Shown here: piece after piece, positions 61,001-64,000 of the stretch | Position numbering within the stretch: position 1 is the first letter of the stretch | Layout of the letters: each line of letters starts with the position of its first letter | Assembly (NCBI RefSeq): GCF_051106095.1 | Contig: NC_135786.1 | Coordinates: 208,625,001-208,689,000 of the forward strand | From: Pogona vitticeps | Lineage: Eukaryota; Chordata; Lepidosauria; Squamata; Agamidae | Length of the DNA stretch: 64,000 nucleotides | Direction of reading: 5' to 3' | Translations under genes and position numbers: made by a program | Notes under the pieces: model-generated | Told to the model about the DNA's origin: nothing | What the model saw: the letters and a program-made list of their open reading frames with translations, nothing else | Databases searched by the model: none

Positions 61001-61338
61001 ACAGATGTTTCAGTTCTACACAGGTTCTTAGAAACCATGCAACATCTAATTTACTTGCATCAGTGTATTGATTATGTGCATTGTACATAAAATTCAGAGC
61101 TATGTTTTGTTTGGAGCTAGCATGAGTCCTTAAAGAATGCAGGGTAGCAAGGCAAGGCTGGAATGAACATCTGTCCAAAATGCTGGTGGGCAGCTGCAGT
61201 CCGAGAAGACTGTACCAGTCTTTCCATCTGATTCCGTATTAGGCAGCTTCAGAGTTTAATGAGTTCTGAAACAAAATAGCTATCCTATTTAAATGACTCA
61301 CTATACAGCAACAGTTCCAACTGGATTTCCTGGGCTAC

Positions 61339-61613
61339 TTGTTGGTTGGTTGGTTGGTTGGTTGGTTGGTTGGTTGGTTGGTTGGTTGGTTGGTTGGTTG
61401 GTTGGTTGGTTGGTTGGTTGGTTGGTTGGTTGGTTGGTTGGTTGGTTGGTTGGTTGGTTGGTTGGTTGGTTGGTTGGTTGGTTGGTTGGTTGGTTGGTTG
61501 GTTGGTTGGTTGGTTGGTTGGTTGGTTGGTTGGTTGGTTGGTTGGTTGGTTGGTTGGTTGGTTGGTTGGTTGGTTGGTTGGTTGGTTGGTTGGTTGGTTG
61601 GTTGGTTGGTTGG

Positions 61614-61655
<42 letters not shown>

Positions 61656-61710
61656 TTTTACCCTGCCCCTCTAGACCATGTCTACTCGGGGTGGCTCTCC
61701 AATGTTCCTA
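61339..61710 (-). repeat. Expanded (TTGG)n(TTGA)n tail of a retroposon
   Basis: About 68 uninterrupted TTGG units (to about 61613) run into about nine TTGA units, then ttaccctgcccctctagacc. The repeat reads Leu-Val-Gly-Trp in all three + frames, which produces three spurious open frames. It lies in CA2 intron 2. Confidence 0.85.
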
Positions 61711-64000
61711 ATGTAATACATTTCAACTAATATTTTAGCATAATTTTGTCAGAGCTATATAAAATGCATAAAAATGCTTCCTTTTCTCTATTAAATATAT
61801 ATGAAACGTATGCATCCTTTTATGTATTATCAAATAAATATGTAAAAGCATACAAAATACCTACAGCTGATCCTATAATATAGTGAGAACAAAGGTAACC
61901 TGATTGTTACTATGTCCATTTTGAGATATGTCACGTTGTGGAAATCAGTAACATCACAACAACATAGTTATCAAATGTAAATAAAAAGATACTGTTATTC
62001 ATTTATAGGTGAACCCTTTGAGAAGTCAGCCTGTTAGTTACAATTTTAAGATGGGAAGGGGGGAAGTCTATATTGGTCTTCACTGTAGGGTTTGCACATC
62101 CCTCTTGTGGTATGGGCCATGTATTATCATTATTTTTTAATTAAGCAGTTGAACTCTCAGATCTGACATGAAAAATTCACCTCCTTACTTGAAACAATGA
62201 GGTGCTGCACAGCATAATGAAATTAAAATGTAGCAATGCATCTCTTTGACAGAAGAGAATTTCTGCGGCTACTTTATAATTGCATTATTATTTGAGAGAA
62301 TATTTTGACATTTTATAAATTCTATTTCTTGGTAGCAAATCTTGTTCTGTGCTGATCAGCTGCATTGTTAGAAAATCCTCCAAACTTTTATTTTGTCTTT
62401 CATAAAGCTACTGCTATGGATCTTCTAGTCAACACTGATCATTACAGAAAAAGAAAACCTAGGGATTGAGCCCTGCCTTGCTTAAGAAGAGAAAGACAAG
62501 AGAGAGATAGAGATATGATGATGGAATGATGGAAATTAAAATGTTACCACACTGTGGTGATGTTACACATACTCACTCACAGCTCTCTGTTATGCTTAGT
62601 AGCGAGATGGACAAAATTTGGCACTTGGCATTTACAAACACCCTTAACATTTAATGGCATCCCAGTATAGTAACAGAAATCCCATATGTCCCCAAACGTT
62701 AAGAGGTAAACACTGTGTGTTAATTTGTTAGAGGGGTTTTGGGCACTGTGGTAAAACGGTCCCCTTTTACCCCTTTGGGTTGACTCTTCACATTACCTGA
62801 TGCGTGTGCTGTTTTTGCTAAACATGTTCTGCAAGCTCTCCTTGTAATCATTTGTAGGGTTTTGTCTGTCCCCACCCCCTCATTACAATTCCTTTGGTTG
62901 TCAGTGCTTGTTGTACCTTTGCCAAGCTAGTAAATGTCCTAGTAAATGTGTAAACAGTCCCTTGCAGTCCACTTCAAACTGTTTATAGTAAGCAATAACA
63001 AACTTAAGGTTTGTGTGATCTACTTTTTTTAAAGCACAAGAATCCAGAGTTTTCTTAACTGGATTAAGGACCGAAATGATGGCTCGGAGAATAGAGGCAG
63101 TTACTCACTGAACCCCATAAACGAGACAGTAGGTTGACCTGCGCTCCTAAATAGAAGCCTCTTGCTGAGTTGACACAAATCAAAAACATGGTCACAGTTT
63201 AAATGAGGCATATGCATTGCAATTGTAGAGTGAGTCCTTTATGGATCTATTGCAGGTTGCACCAGGATTTACCAGCATAGATCCTGATTTGCCTTTTTCC
63301 CTTCTCTAGTTTAGGGCAATGGGTTGACATATAGCAGTGAAATATCTAGTTTAATCCATGACCTAACTGCACTGAAATATTAAGACTAGAGAAATCCTTT
63401 GGGTCAGACTCACAGTCAGATATAACTACATTCTAAAAACTAGTTGTCAGTTATTTGTATGGTCCTGTTGTATGTGAAGAGAGGTAGATAGCAGCATGCT
63501 TTACATATTCAGCATGTCTGAATATGTAAAGATTGGTAAAGTTACTTTTTTCAACAGCAACTCGAAAGAGTACCTTAGCTAAATAGCATTGGCCATGCTG
63601 GGTGTGATATTCTAGGTGCCGTAGTTCACAAAAGGAACTTAATCCATTTCTGAAAATAGGGTCATGTCAACTTCTTTCAAAACTGATGGTATAGAAATAG
63701 GTCTCGTTGGGATGAATTGGAGTTAGTTGTACATTTTACAGTAAAAGGCAATATGGGTGCAGAACCAAGAAGCAACAGAAGAGTCAAAAATTCCCTGCTT
63801 CCAGCAGCCTGAATGGCATGCTCAAATCTGCCCCTAGAGCAGAGATTTGTGTGTTCTCCAGTAGCTGTAGTAGCTGTTTATATGTCTGTTGCTGTAAGGA
63901 GTTCCTGCATCTCCCCTCCTGGGGTGGAGTGGGAGAAGTGGAACTCAGTGCAGGCACTTCTTCACCCATCCCACCCTCAACTGGCAATCATCTGTCCAGT

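Larger units (their letters stand above)
57636..64000. other. CA2 intron 2 (continues beyond the window)
   Basis: Searched by eye on + for CA2 exon 3 (GGPL...YRL.QFHFHWGS) without success. Holds a MITE scrap at 57940 and the large TTGG tract; otherwise unique-looking AT-rich DNA. Confidence 0.7.

Noticed and set aside
61293-61625. Three overlapping open frames coding a Leu-Val-Gly-Trp repeat protein
   Set aside because: They are the product of the TTGG microsatellite read in each frame; no protein is implied.
1-64000. CRISPR arrays, operons or bacterial features
   Set aside because: None seen; this is vertebrate nuclear DNA.

Overview
The window looks like a squamate reptile (lizard) genome. 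It carries Sauria-type tRNA SINEs, many BovB/RTE LINE fragments, CR1/L2 and L1 debris, hAT and Tigger-like MITEs, and a recent Ty3/gypsy-family LTR element. Host genes are intron-split with GT-AG junctions. Calls rest on reading the sequence and on recalled family sequences; no database search was run.

Only two host genes are supported, both on the + strand and both cytosolic alpha-carbonic anhydrases. The first is a complete seven-exon CA3 (coding 9471-28687, 262 residues), identified by the CA3 marks Lys64, Arg67 and Phe198 (CA2 numbering). The second is the 5' part of CA2: promoter, exon 1 (55752-55785) and exon 2 (57438-57635), with the remaining exons beyond the right edge. The order CA3 then CA2 on one strand matches the vertebrate CA13-CA1-CA3-CA2 cluster. 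The most striking observation is in CA3 exon 3, where the first zinc-ligand histidine (His94) is replaced by arginine. The CA-related protein CA8 has the same substitution, so this CA3 may be acatalytic.

Layout: 1-8.6 kb, upstream intergenic with SINE, CR1, BovB and MITE insertions, including a SINE split by a 601-bp MITE that contains a large palindrome. 8.7-28.7 kb, the CA3 gene, whose intron 2 is about 9 kb and filled with SINE, BovB and LTR-like debris, and whose intron 6 holds an L1 tail and a perfect 68-bp inverted repeat. 28.7-54.5 kb, the CA3-CA2 intergenic region, with a second long palindrome (30.8 kb), an unclassified repeat mosaic (about 31.2-34.6 kb), a third Tigger-like MITE, a hairpin hAT MITE (38.9 kb), a GC-rich hAT element with gene-like cargo (45.7-46.6 kb) and a young LTR retrotransposon (48.4-53.6 kb, minus strand). 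54.6-56.1 kb, the CA2 CpG-island promoter. 57.6-64 kb, CA2 intron 2, with a tract of about 68 TTGG units.

Both enzymes belong to the cytosolic CO2/bicarbonate system. CA2 is the fast form; only its His64 proton shuttle and N-terminal half of the active site can be checked here, and they look intact. CA3 is the slow, muscle-type paralogue in other vertebrates and in this lizard looks further removed from catalysis.
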